A DNA stretch of 64,000 nucleotides from Pseudomonas phenolilytica (GCF_021432765.1 NZ_CP058908.1:2566001-2630000); one strand, 5' to 3'; shown: positions 18,906 to 30,615, counted from the first letter of the stretch. The notes: generated from the letters alone by a model not told the origin. Translations and numbers: made by a program.

Positions 18906-19068
18906 TTGTAGCCCGCGCAGGTTTTCTATGCTATAAAACGCGCCGCTCAGCGGGGACCTCCCCGTTGCGCTTGAACCCACACACGCGTCGACACGGTATC
19001 CTGGGTGCTCGAAAGAGTTGGATATCGGGACGCGTGGAGGCCTAACCCGACTTATTCGAGGACGTATC
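18906..19068 (+). promoter_or_regulatory. rpsB promoter and structured 5' leader (probable S2 autoregulatory element)
   Basis: TTGTAG (18906) and the TATGCTATAAAA stretch (18927-18938) are a plausible promoter with a GC-rich GCGCCGC discriminator typical of stringently controlled genes. The leader holds a long hairpin: ACGCGTC (18983-18989) pairs with GACGCGT (19029-19035), and CGGTATCC (18994-19001) with GGATATCG (19020-19027), around an 18-base loop. Gammaproteobacterial rpsB mRNAs carry a conserved leader through which S2 represses rpsB-tsf. The match here is by position and structure, not by alignment. Confidence 0.6.
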
Positions 19069-19809
19069 ATGTCTCAAGTCACCATGCGCGATATGCTGAA
19101 GGCCGGTGTGCACTTCGGCCACCAGACCCGTTACTGGAACCCGAAAATGGACAAGTACATTTTCGGCGCGCGTAACAAGATCCACATCATCAACTTGGAA
19201 AAGACCCTGCCGATGTTCAACGACGCTCTGCGTTTCGTTGAGAAACTGGCAGCTGGCAAGAACAAGATTCTGTTCGTCGGTACCAAGCGTTCCGCCGGCA
19301 AGATCGTCCGCGAAGAAGCCGCTCGTTGTGGCTCGCCGTATGTCGATCATCGTTGGCTGGGCGGCATGCTGACCAACTACAAGACCATCCGCGCCTCGAT
19401 CAAGCGTCTGCGTGAGCTGGAAGTCCAGTCCCAGGACGGCACCTTCGACAAGCTGACCAAGAAAGAAGCCCTGATGCGCACCCGCGACCTCGAGAAGCTC
19501 GAGCGCAGCCTGGGCGGTATCAAGGACATGGGCGGTTTGCCGGATGCGATGTTCGTCATTGACGTCGACCACGAGCGCATCGCCATCTCCGAAGCCAACA
19601 AGCTGGGCATTCCGGTCATCGGCATCGTCGATACCAACAGCAGTCCGGAAGGCGTTGACTACATTATCCCCGGTAATGATGACGCCATCCGCGCCGTGCA
19701 ACTCTATCTGGGCTCGATGGCTGACGCTGTCCTGCGCGGTCGCCAGAATGCTGGTGCCGGTGCCGATGAGTTCGTCGAGGAAGTCGCTTCCGAAGCCGCT
19801 CAAGGCTGA
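19069..19809 (+). CDS. rpsB: 30S ribosomal protein S2
   Basis: Protein of 246 aa with the family landmarks [22 protein letters not shown], the NLEKTLPMF segment, [14 protein letters not shown] and a C-terminal [19 protein letters not shown]. It binds the small subunit at the head-body junction and interacts with S1. The ATG has CGAGGACG upstream. It is followed by tsf, the usual pair, with a terminator-like hairpin between them. Confidence 0.98.
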   Translation: MSQVTMRDMLKAGVHFGHQTRYWNPKMDKYIFGARNKIHIINLEKTLPMFNDALRFVEKLAAGKNKILFVGTKRSAGKIVREEAARCGSPYVDHRWLGGMLTNYKTIRASIKRLRELEVQSQDGTFDKLTKKEALMRTRDLEKLERSLGGIKDMGGLPDAMFVIDVDHERIAISEANKLGIPVIGIVDTNSSPEGVDYIIPGNDDAIRAVQLYLGSMADAVLRGRQNAGAGADEFVEEVASEAAQG

Positions 19810-19840
19810 GAGTGACGCTCTAGCGTGACACCCGATGGAC

Positions 19841-19865
19841 AAAAAGGGGGCTAGGCCCCCTTTTT
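19841..19865 (+). terminator. Hairpin between rpsB and tsf
   Basis: AAAAAGGGGGC / GCCCCCTTTTT with loop TAG, an almost ideal intrinsic terminator. Because rpsB and tsf are co-transcribed elsewhere, it probably acts as a partial terminator that lowers tsf readthrough. Confidence 0.85.
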
Positions 19866-19933
19866 GCCACTTCCGAATTGATCGTCCGCGCTGTCGGGCG
19901 AATGGTTAGAAACCAATCGAGAGGATTCCGAAC

Positions 19934-20797
19934 ATGGCAGAAATCACTGCGGCGATGGTCAAAGAACTGCGCGAGCGCACCGGCCAGGGCATGATGGAAT
20001 GCAAGAAGGCGCTGGTCGCTGCTGGCGGTGACATCGAGAAGGCCATCGACGACATGCGCGCTTCCGGCGCCATCAAGGCGGCCAAGAAGTCCGGCAACAT
20101 CGCGGCCGAAGGCGCCATCGCTGTTCGCGTTGAAGGCGGTCGTGGCCTGATCATCGAAGTCAACTCGCAGACCGACTTCCTGGCCCTGCAGGACGACTTC
20201 AAAGCGTTCGTCAAGGACAGCCTGGACGAAGCTTTCGAGCAGAAGCTGACTGAAGCCGCTCCGCTGATCGCTTCGCGCGAATCCGCTCGCGAGGCGCTGG
20301 TTGCCAAGTGTGGCGAGAACGTCAACATTCGTCGTCTGACTGCGGTCGAAGGCGAAGTGGTGGGAGCTTACCTGCACGGCCATCGTATCGGTGTGCTGGT
20401 CACTCTGAAGGGCGGCGACGCTGAGTTGGCCAAGGACATCGCCATGCATGTGGCGGCCAGCAATCCGGCTGTTCTGAGCCCGGCGGACGTTTCCGAGGAG
20501 CTGATCGCCAAGGAGAAGGAAATCTTCCTGCAGCTCAACGCCGATAAGATCGCCGGCAAGCCGGAGAACATCGTCGAGAACATGATCAAGGGCCGTATCA
20601 ACAAGTTCCTGGCTGAAGCCAGCCTGGTTGAGCAGCCTTTCGTCAAGGATCCGGAAGTCAAGGTCGGCGATCTGGCCAAGAAAGCCGGCGCACAGATCGT
20701 TTCCTTCGTTCGCTACGAAGTGGGTGAAGGCATCGAGAAGGCTGAAGTCGACTTCGCTGCGGAAGTGGCCGCTCAGGTCGCAGCCAGCAAGCAGTAA
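19934..20797 (+). CDS. tsf: Translation elongation factor Ts
   Basis: Protein of 287 aa, the nucleotide exchange factor for EF-Tu. The N-terminal helical domain reads VKELRERTGQGMMECKKAL, and the core has the conserved VNSQTDFLAL segment that contacts EF-Tu. The C-terminus follows the family pattern ending FAAEVAAQVAASK. It is 124 bases downstream of rpsB. Confidence 0.98.
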   Translation: MAEITAAMVKELRERTGQGMMECKKALVAAGGDIEKAIDDMRASGAIKAAKKSGNIAAEGAIAVRVEGGRGLIIEVNSQTDFLALQDDFKAFVKDSLDEAFEQKLTEAAPLIASRESAREALVAKCGENVNIRRLTAVEGEVVGAYLHGHRIGVLVTLKGGDAELAKDIAMHVAASNPAVLSPADVSEELIAKEKEIFLQLNADKIAGKPENIVENMIKGRINKFLAEASLVEQPFVKDPEVKVGDLAKKAGAQIVSFVRYEVGEGIEKAEVDFAAEVAAQVAASKQ

Positions 20798-20819
20798 TAC
20801 CTCGGTTCCGCTGTCCCCG

Positions 20820-20854
20820 AAGAGGCTGCCCGCTTACGCGCGCGGCCTCTTTTT
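20820..20854 (+). terminator. Terminator after tsf
   Basis: AAGAGGC / GCCTCTTTTT around a GC-rich loop, ending in TTTTTC. It separates rpsB-tsf from pyrH-frr. Confidence 0.8.
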
Positions 20855-20990
20855 CAGAGAAGCGCACAAATTGTATTTACGCTTTATGCTCGCCGCCGGG
20901 CACCAAACTGCTCACGCAGTGTCCTAGCGCAGATATTTTTTGTCTGGCCAATCAATCTAGTCATTTGAACGCCGCAGGAGACACATGCCA

Positions 20991-21734
20991 ATGGCTCAGC
21001 AGATGAGTTCACGCAATCCTCGCTACAAGCGCATTTTGCTCAAACTGAGCGGCGAGGCCCTGATGGGGTCCGAAGACTTCGGCATCGATCCCAAGGTGCT
21101 GGATCGTATGGCGCTGGAAGTCGGCCAGCTGGTCGGCATCGGTGTGGAGGTCGGCCTGGTCATCGGTGGGGGCAACCTGTTCCGCGGTGCCGCGCTTTCC
21201 GCTGCGGGCATGGATCGCGTCACTGGCGACCACATGGGCATGCTGGCAACGGTTATGAACGCGCTGGCGATGCGTGATGCGCTGGAGCGTTCGAATATCC
21301 CGGCATTGGTGATGTCTGCGATTTCCATGGTTGGTGTGACCGATCATTACGACCGGCGCAAGGCGATGCGCCATCTCAAGTCTGGCGAGGTCGTGATTTT
21401 CTCGGCTGGCACCGGCAATCCGTTCTTTACCACCGATTCGGCAGCCTGCCTGCGCGCCATCGAGATCCAGGCGGATGTCGTGCTGAAGGCGACCAAGGTG
21501 GACGGCGTCTATACAGCCGATCCATTCAAGGATCCAAACGCCGAGAAATTTGCGCAATTGACCTATGATGACGTGCTTGACCGCAAGCTGGGTGTCATGG
21601 ACCTCACAGCCATCTGCCTGTGCCGCGACCACAACATGCCGCTGCGCGTCTTCAATATGAACAAGCCTGGGGCCCTGCTGAACATTGTGCTCGGTGGCGC
21701 CGAAGGAACCCTGATCGAGGAATCGAACGAATGA
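20991..21734 (+). CDS. pyrH: UMP kinase
   Basis: Protein of 247 aa, hexameric amino-acid-kinase-fold enzyme that phosphorylates UMP to UDP. Landmarks: [15 protein letters not shown] at the N-terminus, [25 protein letters not shown] and [15 protein letters not shown]. The start MAQQ at 20991 is preferred from homologues, though an ATG two codons upstream (20985) is closer to the CAGGAG. It overlaps frr by four bases, so the two are coupled. Confidence 0.97.
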   Translation: MAQQMSSRNPRYKRILLKLSGEALMGSEDFGIDPKVLDRMALEVGQLVGIGVEVGLVIGGGNLFRGAALSAAGMDRVTGDHMGMLATVMNALAMRDALERSNIPALVMSAISMVGVTDHYDRRKAMRHLKSGEVVIFSAGTGNPFFTTDSAACLRAIEIQADVVLKATKVDGVYTADPFKDPNAEKFAQLTYDDVLDRKLGVMDLTAICLCRDHNMPLRVFNMNKPGALLNIVLGGAEGTLIEESNE

Positions 21735-22288
21735 TCAACGAGATCAAGCAAGACGCGCAGGAGCGCATGAAGAAGACTCTGGAATCGCTGGATAACGCGT
21801 TTTCCAAGATTCGTACCGGCCGAGCGCACCCAAGCATTCTCGACAGTGTCATGGTGTCCTACTACGGCGCCGATACGCCGCTGCGCCAGGTTGCCAACGT
21901 GATCGCCGAGGATTCGCGTACGCTTGCTCTGACCGTGTTCGACAAGAGCATGATCCAGGCGGTCGAGAAGGCGATCATGACCTCCGATCTCGGGCTTAAC
22001 CCGGCAACCGCTGGTACCACCATTCGCGTACCGATGCCGGCGCTTACCGAAGAGACCCGCAAGGGCTTCACTAAGCAGGCTCGCGCCGAAGCGGAGAATG
22101 CCCGCGTCGCCGTGCGCAACATTCGCCGGGATGCTCTGGCGCAGCTCAAGGAGCTGGTGAAAGAGAAGGAAATCAGCGAAGACGACGAGCGCCGCGGGCA
22201 GGATGATGTCCAGAAGCTCACCGACAAGTTCGTTGCAGAGATCGACAAGGCGCTGGAAAGCAAGGAAGCCGATCTGATGGCGGTCTAA
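21731..22288 (+). CDS. frr: Ribosome recycling factor
   Basis: Protein of 185 aa that, with EF-G, splits post-termination ribosomes. It begins [20 protein letters not shown] and carries the conserved [15 protein letters not shown] and [15 protein letters not shown] helices; length is exactly that of the family. The ATG overlaps the pyrH stop. Confidence 0.97.
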   Translation: MINEIKQDAQERMKKTLESLDNAFSKIRTGRAHPSILDSVMVSYYGADTPLRQVANVIAEDSRTLALTVFDKSMIQAVEKAIMTSDLGLNPATAGTTIRVPMPALTEETRKGFTKQARAEAENARVAVRNIRRDALAQLKELVKEKEISEDDERRGQDDVQKLTDKFVAEIDKALESKEADLMAV

Positions 22289-22306
22289 TCGCCATCCTCG
22301 ATCTCT

Positions 22307-22372
22307 AGCCGGCACAATGGACGAAACCGCTGCCGGACGCGGCAGTCCAATCGATGCATTTGGCCGGCTTTT
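22307..22372 (+). terminator. Nested hairpin terminator after frr
   Basis: Three nested stems: AGCCGGC/GCCGGCT (outer), TGGAC/GTCCA (middle) and CTGCC/GGCAG (inner), followed by TTTT. Probable terminator or attenuator between frr and uppS. Confidence 0.65.
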
Positions 22373-22423
22373 GCTGCGCCTCTCATCGTTCGAAGCGTGT
22401 TTCAGCGCAAGTAGAGTTGTTTG

Positions 22424-23185
22424 ATGGAAAAGGTCAGGCAGATCGCTGGGCGGAATATTCCCCGTCACGTGGCGATCATCATGGATGGCAATAACCGCTG
22501 GGCAAAGAGGCGCTTGTTGCCGGGTGTGGCTGGGCACAAGGCGGGTGTCGACGCGGTGCGCGCGGTCATCGAGGTGTGTGCCGAGTCCGGCGTGGAGGTG
22601 CTGACCCTGTTCGCTTTCTCCAGCGAGAACTGGCAGCGTCCCGCCGACGAGGTCGGTGCGCTGATGGAGCTGTTTCTCAGAGCGCTGCGCCGAGAAGCGC
22701 GCAAGCTGAACGACAATGGTATCCGCCTGCGGATTATCGGCGACCGCTCGCGATTCCACCCCGAATTGCAGGCGGCGATGCTCGAGGCCGAAGCGATTAC
22801 CGCGCACAACCATCGTTTCATCCTGCAGGTCGCGGCCAACTATGGCGGGCAATGGGACATTCTCCAGGCCACGCGTCATCTGGCGGCCGAGGCTCAGGCC
22901 GGTCGCTTGAATCCGGATGAGATTACGCCTGCGCTGTTTCAGGGCTACCTCGCCACGGGCGATCTGCCGCCACCTGACTTGTGCATCCGCACCGGCGGCG
23001 AGCGACGCATCAGTAATTTCCTGCTGTGGCAGCTGGCTTACGCGGAGCTCTATTTCTCCGATCTGTTCTGGCCTGACTTCAAGCATCAGGCGATGCGTCG
23101 CGCCCTGGTCGATTTCGCCTCGCGTCAACGCCGTTTCGGCAAGACCGGCGAACAAGTAGAAAACGAGGTTAGAGCCGAATGCTGA
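22424..23185 (+). CDS. uppS: Isoprenyl transferase (undecaprenyl diphosphate synthase)
   Basis: Protein of 253 aa that condenses eight isopentenyl units onto farnesyl diphosphate to give the C55 lipid carrier for peptidoglycan and O-antigen. Catalytic Asp21 is in IIMDGNNRW, and the pyrophosphate-binding RTGGERRISNFLLWQ and AELYF motifs are present. An ATG at 22424 is preferred to the TTG one codon upstream. It overlaps cdsA by seven bases and starts an envelope-lipid cluster. Confidence 0.97.
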   Translation: MEKVRQIAGRNIPRHVAIIMDGNNRWAKRRLLPGVAGHKAGVDAVRAVIEVCAESGVEVLTLFAFSSENWQRPADEVGALMELFLRALRREARKLNDNGIRLRIIGDRSRFHPELQAAMLEAEAITAHNHRFILQVAANYGGQWDILQATRHLAAEAQAGRLNPDEITPALFQGYLATGDLPPPDLCIRTGGERRISNFLLWQLAYAELYFSDLFWPDFKHQAMRRALVDFASRQRRFGKTGEQVENEVRAEC

Positions 23186-23990
23186 AGCAGCGGATCATCA
23201 CGGCGGCGCTATTGCTGCCCGTTGCCATCGTGGGTTTTTTCTATCTCGATGGCATCGCCTTCGCACTATTCATTGGGCTGGTCGTGACACTGGCCGCCTG
23301 GGAGTGGGCGCATCTCGCGGGTTTCAATGCACAGCCGGCACGCGTGGCTTACGCTGTTCTGGTCGTACTGCTGCTGGCGATGCTTTATCAGCTTCCAGCG
23401 CTGGCGCCCTGGTTGTTGGTTGCGGCGGTGCTCTGGTGGGGCGCGGCGACCGCGCTGGTGATCGGCTATCCGCGGAGCCGACGTTTCTGGGGTGGAGCGC
23501 CAGGCAGTCTGCTGATCGGTTTGCTGATTCTGCTGCCGGCCTGGCAGGCACTCCTGATACTCAAGCAATGGCCGTCCGGCAACTGGCTGATTATCGCGGT
23601 GATGGTTCTGGTCTGGGCGGCGGATATCGGTGCGTACTTTTCCGGCAAGGCATTCGGTCGGCGGAAGCTGGCGCCCGCGGTTAGTCCGGGTAAGAGCTGG
23701 GAAGGCCTCATCGGCGGCCTGCTGGCCAGTCTGGCCATCACGCTGGCAATCGGACTCAATCGTGACTGGAGCGCACGCGAGTTGGTGCTGGCCCTGCTTG
23801 GGGCGGCGTTGGTGGTGAGTGTTTCGGTGATTGGTGACCTGACCGAAAGCATGTTCAAGCGTAGCGCCGGAATCAAGGACAGCAGTCAGCTCCTGCCGGG
23901 CCATGGCGGGGTGATGGATCGCATCGATAGCCTCACCGCGGCCATTCCCCTGTTCGCAGTGCTGCTTTGGCTGGCAGGATGGGGTGCAAG

Positions 23991-23994
<4 letters not shown>
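23179..23994 (+). CDS. cdsA: Phosphatidate cytidylyltransferase
   Basis: Protein of 271 aa, polytopic inner-membrane enzyme that makes CDP-diacylglycerol from phosphatidate and CTP, the branch point of phospholipid synthesis. The C-terminal signature [17 protein letters not shown] followed by [13 protein letters not shown] gives the metal-binding Asp residues. About eight membrane helices precede it. It overlaps uppS and dxr, so the cluster is one operon. Confidence 0.96.
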
Positions 23995-25181
<1,187 letters not shown>

Positions 25182-25194
25182 CCTGGAGGATTCG

Positions 25195-26547
25195 ATGGGC
25201 ACGCTTTACATGATTGTCGGCACTCTGGTCGCCCTGGGTGTGCTGGTTACGTTTCACGAGTTCGGGCATTTCTGGGTAGCGCGGCGCTGCGGCGTCAAGG
25301 TCCTGCGCTTTTCGGTCGGCTTCGGTAAGCCGCTACTGTGCTGGTCGGATCGTCACGGCACTGAGTTCGTGATTGCCGCGATTCCCTTGGGCGGCTACGT
25401 CAAGATGCTCGACGAGCGAGAGGCCGAGCTGCCGGAGGCATTGCTCGGTGGTGCGTTCAATCGCAAGTCCGTGCGTCAGCGCTTCGCTATCGTTTCGGCC
25501 GGACCTCTGGCCAATTTTCTACTCGCTCTGGTGTTCTTCTGGCTGCTGGCAATGCTCGGCAGTGAGCAGGTGAGGCCCGTCATCGGCGCGGTAGAGGCAG
25601 GCAGCCTTGCCGAACAGGCGGGGCTGGCGGCAGACGAGGAAATCCTGGCCGTCAATGGCAAGCGGGTGGCGGGCTGGGGAGAGGTCAATCTGCAGCTGGT
25701 TCGGCGTCTCGGTGAAAGCGGCCAGCTGGACCTGACGGTGCGCGAGCTGGGCGCTTCGCAGGAGCAGCACCGCCGGATTGTGCTGCATGAGTGGCTGAAG
25801 GGTGTCGAGGAGCCGGACCCGATCGGTGCGCTCGGTATTCGTCCGTGGCGTCCTCAGGTGGTCCCTGTAATCGCGCAGCTTGACCCCGAGGGGCCGGCAC
25901 AAGCGGCCGGCGTCGCTCTTGGCGATCGTCTGCTGAGCCTGAATGACCAGTCGCTGGGAGACTGGCAGCAGGTTATCGACCGGGTCGGGAGCCTGCCAGG
26001 TCAACCGGTTCGCTTGATTGTTGAGCGGGAAGGCCGACAAGAGGAAATCACATTGACGCTCGGCGTCCGCGGCGAGGGGGCGGCTGCTCGGGGTTATCTC
26101 GGTGCGGGTGTCGCTGCGGGCGAGTGGCCCGCCGAGATGCTGCGCGAGGTTAGCTTCGGCCCGCTCGAGGCATTGGCCGAAGGGGGCAGGCGAACCTGGG
26201 CAATGAGCCTTCTGACGCTCGATTCGCTGAAGAAAATGCTGCTCGGAGAGCTGTCGGTAAAAAACTTGAGCGGCCCGATAACCATTGCTAAAGTGGCGGG
26301 CGCTTCTGCCCAGTCGGGTCTGGGGGATTTCCTGAATTTCCTCGCCTATTTGAGCATTAGTCTGGGGGTTCTCAATCTTCTGCCTATCCCGGTACTCGAC
26401 GGGGGCCATCTGCTCTTCTATTTGGTCGAGTGGGTTCGAGGCCGGCCTTTGTCGGATCGAGTCCAGGGGTGGGGGATGCAGATCGGTATCACACTGGTCG
26501 TCGGAGTGATGCTGCTGGCGCTGGTCAACGATATCGGCCGTCTGTGA
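25195..26547 (+). CDS. rseP: Site-2 zinc metalloprotease RseP
   Basis: Protein of 450 aa, intramembrane protease that cleaves anti-sigma factors (RseA/MucA type) to release extracytoplasmic sigma factors. The zinc motif HEFGH is at 21-25 in the first helix. Two PDZ domains lie in the periplasmic loop (about 115-290, with GLAADEEIL and GVALGDRLL). The third zinc ligand is in NLLPIPVLDGGH near the C-terminus. Strong ribosome-binding site CTGGAGGATTCG. It directly precedes bamA, a conserved order. Confidence 0.96.
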   Translation: MGTLYMIVGTLVALGVLVTFHEFGHFWVARRCGVKVLRFSVGFGKPLLCWSDRHGTEFVIAAIPLGGYVKMLDEREAELPEALLGGAFNRKSVRQRFAIVSAGPLANFLLALVFFWLLAMLGSEQVRPVIGAVEAGSLAEQAGLAADEEILAVNGKRVAGWGEVNLQLVRRLGESGQLDLTVRELGASQEQHRRIVLHEWLKGVEEPDPIGALGIRPWRPQVVPVIAQLDPEGPAQAAGVALGDRLLSLNDQSLGDWQQVIDRVGSLPGQPVRLIVEREGRQEEITLTLGVRGEGAAARGYLGAGVAAGEWPAEMLREVSFGPLEALAEGGRRTWAMSLLTLDSLKKMLLGELSVKNLSGPITIAKVAGASAQSGLGDFLNFLAYLSISLGVLNLLPIPVLDGGHLLFYLVEWVRGRPLSDRVQGWGMQIGITLVVGVMLLALVNDIGRL

Positions 26548-26616
26548 CGCGGGCTTCTGAATGTCGTTGCACCAATCGCGAGTTCATTTTTTCAGGTTTG
26601 AATAAGAAAGGACTTC

Positions 26617-29004
26617 ATGAAACGTCTGCTGCTACCTGCGGTAATTTCCGCGTTGATGATCGCCGAAGTTCACGCTGAGTCCTTTACCATCTCCGATATC
26701 CGGGTCAACGGTTTGCAGCGGGTTTCCGCCGGTAGCGTATTCGGCGCGCTGCCGCTGAATGTAGGCGATGCCGCCGATGACGGACGCCTGGTCGAGGCCA
26801 CCCGCGCGTTATTCAAGACTGGCTTCTTTCAAGACATCCAGCTCGGTCGCGAAGGTAACGTGCTGGTAGTCAGCGTGGTCGAGCGACCATCGATTTCGGC
26901 CATCGAAATCGAAGGCAACAAGGCAATCAAAACGGAGGACCTGCTAGCCGGACTGCAGCAGTCGGGTCTTGCCGAGGGCGAGATCTTCCAGCGCGCCACC
27001 CTCGAGGGAGTACGCAACGAGCTGCAGCGTCAGTACGTCGCGCAAGGCCGCTACTCGGCTACCATCGAAACCGAGGTGGTTGCGCAACCACGCAATCGCG
27101 TGGCCCTCAAGATCAAGATCAATGAAGGCTCGGTCGCCGCCATCAAGCACATCAACGTCGTAGGTAATACGGTTTTTCCTGAAGAGGACCTGATCGACCT
27201 GTTCGAGCTGAAGACCACCAACTGGTTGTCCTTCTTCCGCAACGATGACAAGTACGCCCGCGAAAAGCTCTCCGGCGACCTCGAACGGCTGCGCTCCTAT
27301 TACCTGGATCGCGGCTACATCAACATGGATATCACTTCTACCCAGGTATCCATCACCCCCGACAAGAAGGATGTCTACGTCACGGTCAACATCGCCGAAG
27401 GCGAGCGTTATACCGTGCGAGAAGTCAAACTCAGCGGTGACCTCAAGGTGCCCCAGCAGGAGGTAGAGGCACTGCTGCTGGCCAAGGAAGGGCAGGTCTT
27501 CTCACGCAAGGTAATGACCACTACGTCCGAGCTGATCACTCGTCGTCTGGGCAACGAGGGCTACACGTTCGCCAACGTCAACGGCGTGCCGCAGGCACAT
27601 GACGAAGACAATACCGTTTCGATCACCTTCGTGGTCGATCCGGGTAATCGTGCCTATGTCAATCGCGTCAACTTCCGAGGCAATACCAAGACCGAGGACG
27701 AAGTGCTGCGGCGTGAAATGCGCCAGATGGAGGGTGGCTGGGCCTCGACCTATCTGATCGATCAGTCCAAGACCCGTCTGGAGCGTCTTGGTTTCTTCAA
27801 GGAGGTTAACGTCGAGACTCCGCAGGTGCCGGGCACCGAGGACCAGATCGACGTCAACTACAGCGTCGAAGAACAGCCGTCCGGCTCGATCATGGCCAGT
27901 GTTGGTTTCGCTCAGAACGCCGGCCTGATCCTGGGTGGTTCGATCAGCCAAAACAACTTCCTGGGCACTGGTAACCGTGTGTCACTCGGTCTGACGCGCA
28001 GTGAATACCAGTCGCGCTACAACTTTGGTTTCGTCGATCCCTACTGGACCGAAGACGGTGTCAGCCTGGGCTATAATGCGTTTTATCGCACCACTGACTA
28101 CGATGAGCTGGATTACGACGTTTCCAGCTATTCCGTCGATAGCTTGGGTGGCGGTGTGAATATCGGCTACCCGATCAGTGAAACGGCGCGCCTGTCGTTC
28201 GGTTTGTCGGTGCAGCAGGACGATCTGGACACCGGTCGTTACACGGTCGATGAAATCTACGACTTCATGGACGAAGAGGGCGATAGCTTCCTCAATTTCA
28301 AGGGTTCGATAGGCTGGTCGGAATCGACGCTCAATCGCGGCGTTCTCGCCACGCGCGGTCACTCGCAGAGCCTGGTCTTCGAAACGACGCTACCGGGCAG
28401 CGATCTGTCGTTCTACAAGCTCGACTACAACGGCCAGCTGTTCGTTCCGATGAGCAAGGATTACACGCTGCGCATGCACACCCGTCTGGGTTACGGTGAC
28501 GCCTACGGCTCGACCTCGCGGCTGCCGTTCTATGAGCACTACTACGCAGGCGGTTTCAACTCCGTGCGCGGCTTCGAGGACAGCAGTCTTGGACCACGCA
28601 GTACGCCAAGCCGAGCGTATGATTCTTCTGGGAACCTGCTGCCGGAAGGCTCCTGTGACTCCTCGGGGCGCTGCACCGATGATCAGGATCCATTGCCCTT
28701 CGGCGGCAACGTGCTCGTCCAGGGCGGTCTGGAGGTGCTGTTCCCGATGCCGTTCGTCAAGGATCAGCGCTCGCTTCGCACTTCCGTGTTCTGGGACGTC
28801 GGTAACGTCTTCGATACCAACTGTCCTTCTGGCTCGGAAGATTGCAGCGACATCGACTTCGGCGATATGGCCAGCTCGGTGGGCGTCGGTCTGACCTGGA
28901 TCACGGCGATGGGGCCGCTGAGCTTCAGCCTGGCGATGCCGGTGATGAAGCCGGACGATGCCGATACCCAAGTCTTCCAGTTCTCGCTTGGGCAAACATT
29001 CTAA
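26617..29004 (+). CDS. bamA: Outer-membrane protein assembly factor BamA
   Basis: Protein of 795 aa, the core of the BAM complex that folds beta-barrels into the outer membrane. A signal peptide (about 1-20, cleavage after VHA) precedes five POTRA domains and a 16-strand barrel. The signature VRGF sits in FNSVRGFEDSSLGPR and the protein ends in an aromatic residue (QTF), as barrels do. An extracellular loop carries Cys pairs (GSCDSSGRCTDD and NCPSGSEDCSD). AAGAAAGGA precedes the ATG. Confidence 0.97.
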   Translation: MKRLLLPAVISALMIAEVHAESFTISDIRVNGLQRVSAGSVFGALPLNVGDAADDGRLVEATRALFKTGFFQDIQLGREGNVLVVSVVERPSISAIEIEGNKAIKTEDLLAGLQQSGLAEGEIFQRATLEGVRNELQRQYVAQGRYSATIETEVVAQPRNRVALKIKINEGSVAAIKHINVVGNTVFPEEDLIDLFELKTTNWLSFFRNDDKYAREKLSGDLERLRSYYLDRGYINMDITSTQVSITPDKKDVYVTVNIAEGERYTVREVKLSGDLKVPQQEVEALLLAKEGQVFSRKVMTTTSELITRRLGNEGYTFANVNGVPQAHDEDNTVSITFVVDPGNRAYVNRVNFRGNTKTEDEVLRREMRQMEGGWASTYLIDQSKTRLERLGFFKEVNVETPQVPGTEDQIDVNYSVEEQPSGSIMASVGFAQNAGLILGGSISQNNFLGTGNRVSLGLTRSEYQSRYNFGFVDPYWTEDGVSLGYNAFYRTTDYDELDYDVSSYSVDSLGGGVNIGYPISETARLSFGLSVQQDDLDTGRYTVDEIYDFMDEEGDSFLNFKGSIGWSESTLNRGVLATRGHSQSLVFETTLPGSDLSFYKLDYNGQLFVPMSKDYTLRMHTRLGYGDAYGSTSRLPFYEHYYAGGFNSVRGFEDSSLGPRSTPSRAYDSSGNLLPEGSCDSSGRCTDDQDPLPFGGNVLVQGGLEVLFPMPFVKDQRSLRTSVFWDVGNVFDTNCPSGSEDCSDIDFGDMASSVGVGLTWITAMGPLSFSLAMPVMKPDDADTQVFQFSLGQTF

Positions 29005-29050
29005 TACTGCAGCGCTGCGCTTCAGTGTCTTTTCAGGAGTGGTGTATACC

Positions 29051-29554
29051 GTGCGTAAGTTGACTCAGTTGTTCCTCGTCGTCGCGGCTCTGGTTGCGAC
29101 TCCGGCCTTCGCCGAGATGAAGATCGCGGTGATGAACTATCAGATGGCTTTGCTCGAATCCGATGCGGCCAAGCGTTACGCAGTGGATGCCGAGAAGAAG
29201 TTTGGCCCCCAGCTGAACAAGCTCAAGACCTTGGAGAGCGATGCCAAACGCATCCAGGATCGTCTGGTCAAGGATGGCGACAAGATGCAGCAGGCGGAGC
29301 GCGAGCGTCTGGAGCTGGAGTTCAAGCAGAAGGCTCGCGACTTCCAGTTCCAGTCGAAGGAGCTGAACGAGGCCAAGGCGGTTGCTGATCGGGACATGCT
29401 CAAGCAGCTCAAGCCGAAGCTTGATCAGGCCGTGGAAGAGGTCATCAAGAAGGGTAATTACGATCTGGTGTTCGAGCGTGGCGCGGTGGTCGATGTCAAA
29501 CCCCAGTTCGACATCACCCGCCAGGTCATCGAGCGTATGAACCAGCTGCGCTGA
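29051..29554 (+). CDS. skp: Periplasmic chaperone Skp/OmpH
   Basis: Protein of 167 aa starting at GTG. Signal peptide [20 protein letters not shown], then a small beta core ([11 protein letters not shown]) and a long charged coiled-coil hairpin rich in Lys, Glu and Gln, the jellyfish tentacles. It keeps unfolded outer-membrane proteins soluble on their way to BamA, whose gene is immediately upstream. CAGGAG lies 11 bases before this GTG; a nearer GTG at 29042 is too close to it. Confidence 0.93.
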   Translation: MRKLTQLFLVVAALVATPAFAEMKIAVMNYQMALLESDAAKRYAVDAEKKFGPQLNKLKTLESDAKRIQDRLVKDGDKMQQAERERLELEFKQKARDFQFQSKELNEAKAVADRDMLKQLKPKLDQAVEEVIKKGNYDLVFERGAVVDVKPQFDITRQVIERMNQLR

Positions 29555-29556
29555 TC

Positions 29557-30615
29557 ATGTCTTCTATCGTGTATACGCTCGGCCAGCTGGCCGAGCTGTT
29601 GGGAGCCACGCTGAGTGGCGATGCGGCTCTGCCGATCCACGGTCTGGCCACGCTGCAGGACGCGGGACCGCAGCATCTCACCTTTCTGGCCAATGCCCAG
29701 TATCGCAAGTTCCTTGAAGATACCTGTGCCGGCGCGGTGCTGCTAACGCCGGAGGATGCCGCCGGCTATAGCGGCGCCGCATTAGTTATCGAGAACCCCT
29801 ATCTGGCCTACGCCCGAGCCTCGCATCTGTTCGAGACGCGACCGGCGGTTGCGGCCGGCATTCATCCGAGCGCGATCATTGCAGCGGACGCTCAGGTCGA
29901 TCCTTCGGCCTGCATCGGTGCCTATGCGGTAATCGAGGCGGGCGCCTGGATCGGCCCTGATGTGGTAATCGGCGCCCAGTGCTACATCGGTGCACGCTGC
30001 CGCATCGACGAGGGTGGGCGGTTGGCGCCGCGTGTCACGCTGTACCACGATGTCAGAATCGGCAAGCGGGTGGTTATTCAGTCCGGCGCGGTGATCGGCG
30101 GCGAGGGCTTCGGCTTCGCCAACGCAAAGGGCGTGTGGCAAAAGATCGCTCAGATTGGCGGCGTTACCATCGGCGATGATGTTGAGATTGGCTCCAATAC
30201 CACCATCGATCGCGGAGCGTTATCCGATACGCTGATCGGCAACGGCGTCAAGCTGGATAACCAGATCATGATCGCGCACAACGTGCAGATCGGAGACAAC
30301 ACCGCTATGGCGGGCTGCGCGGGTATCTCCGGCAGCACCAAGATTGGCCGTAACTGCATGATCGCGGGCGGTGTCGGCATGGTTGGACACATCGAAGTCT
30401 GCGATAACGTCTTCGTGACCGGTATGACGATGGTGACGCGTTCGATCACCGAACCGGGCAGCTATTCGTCCGGTACGGCGATGCAAACGGCAGCCGAATG
30501 GCGCAAGAGCGCGGCGCGTATTCGCCACCTCGATGATATGGCGCGTCGCCTGCAACAGTTGGAAAAGCGCCTCGCCGCCGTGACCCCGGATGGGGATACG
30601 GCTTCTGATGCCTGA
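29557..30615 (+). CDS. lpxD: UDP-3-O-(3-hydroxyacyl)glucosamine N-acyltransferase
   Basis: Protein of 352 aa, third enzyme of lipid A synthesis, adding the second hydroxyacyl chain from ACP. The N-terminal uridine-binding domain is followed by a left-handed beta-helix of hexapeptide repeats and a C-terminal helical extension. Catalytic His241 is in MIAHNVQIG. It begins two bases after the skp stop and opens the lpxD-fabZ-lpxA-lpxB cluster. Confidence 0.97.
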   Translation: MSSIVYTLGQLAELLGATLSGDAALPIHGLATLQDAGPQHLTFLANAQYRKFLEDTCAGAVLLTPEDAAGYSGAALVIENPYLAYARASHLFETRPAVAAGIHPSAIIAADAQVDPSACIGAYAVIEAGAWIGPDVVIGAQCYIGARCRIDEGGRLAPRVTLYHDVRIGKRVVIQSGAVIGGEGFGFANAKGVWQKIAQIGGVTIGDDVEIGSNTTIDRGALSDTLIGNGVKLDNQIMIAHNVQIGDNTAMAGCAGISGSTKIGRNCMIAGGVGMVGHIEVCDNVFVTGMTMVTRSITEPGSYSSGTAMQTAAEWRKSAARIRHLDDMARRLQQLEKRLAAVTPDGDTASDA

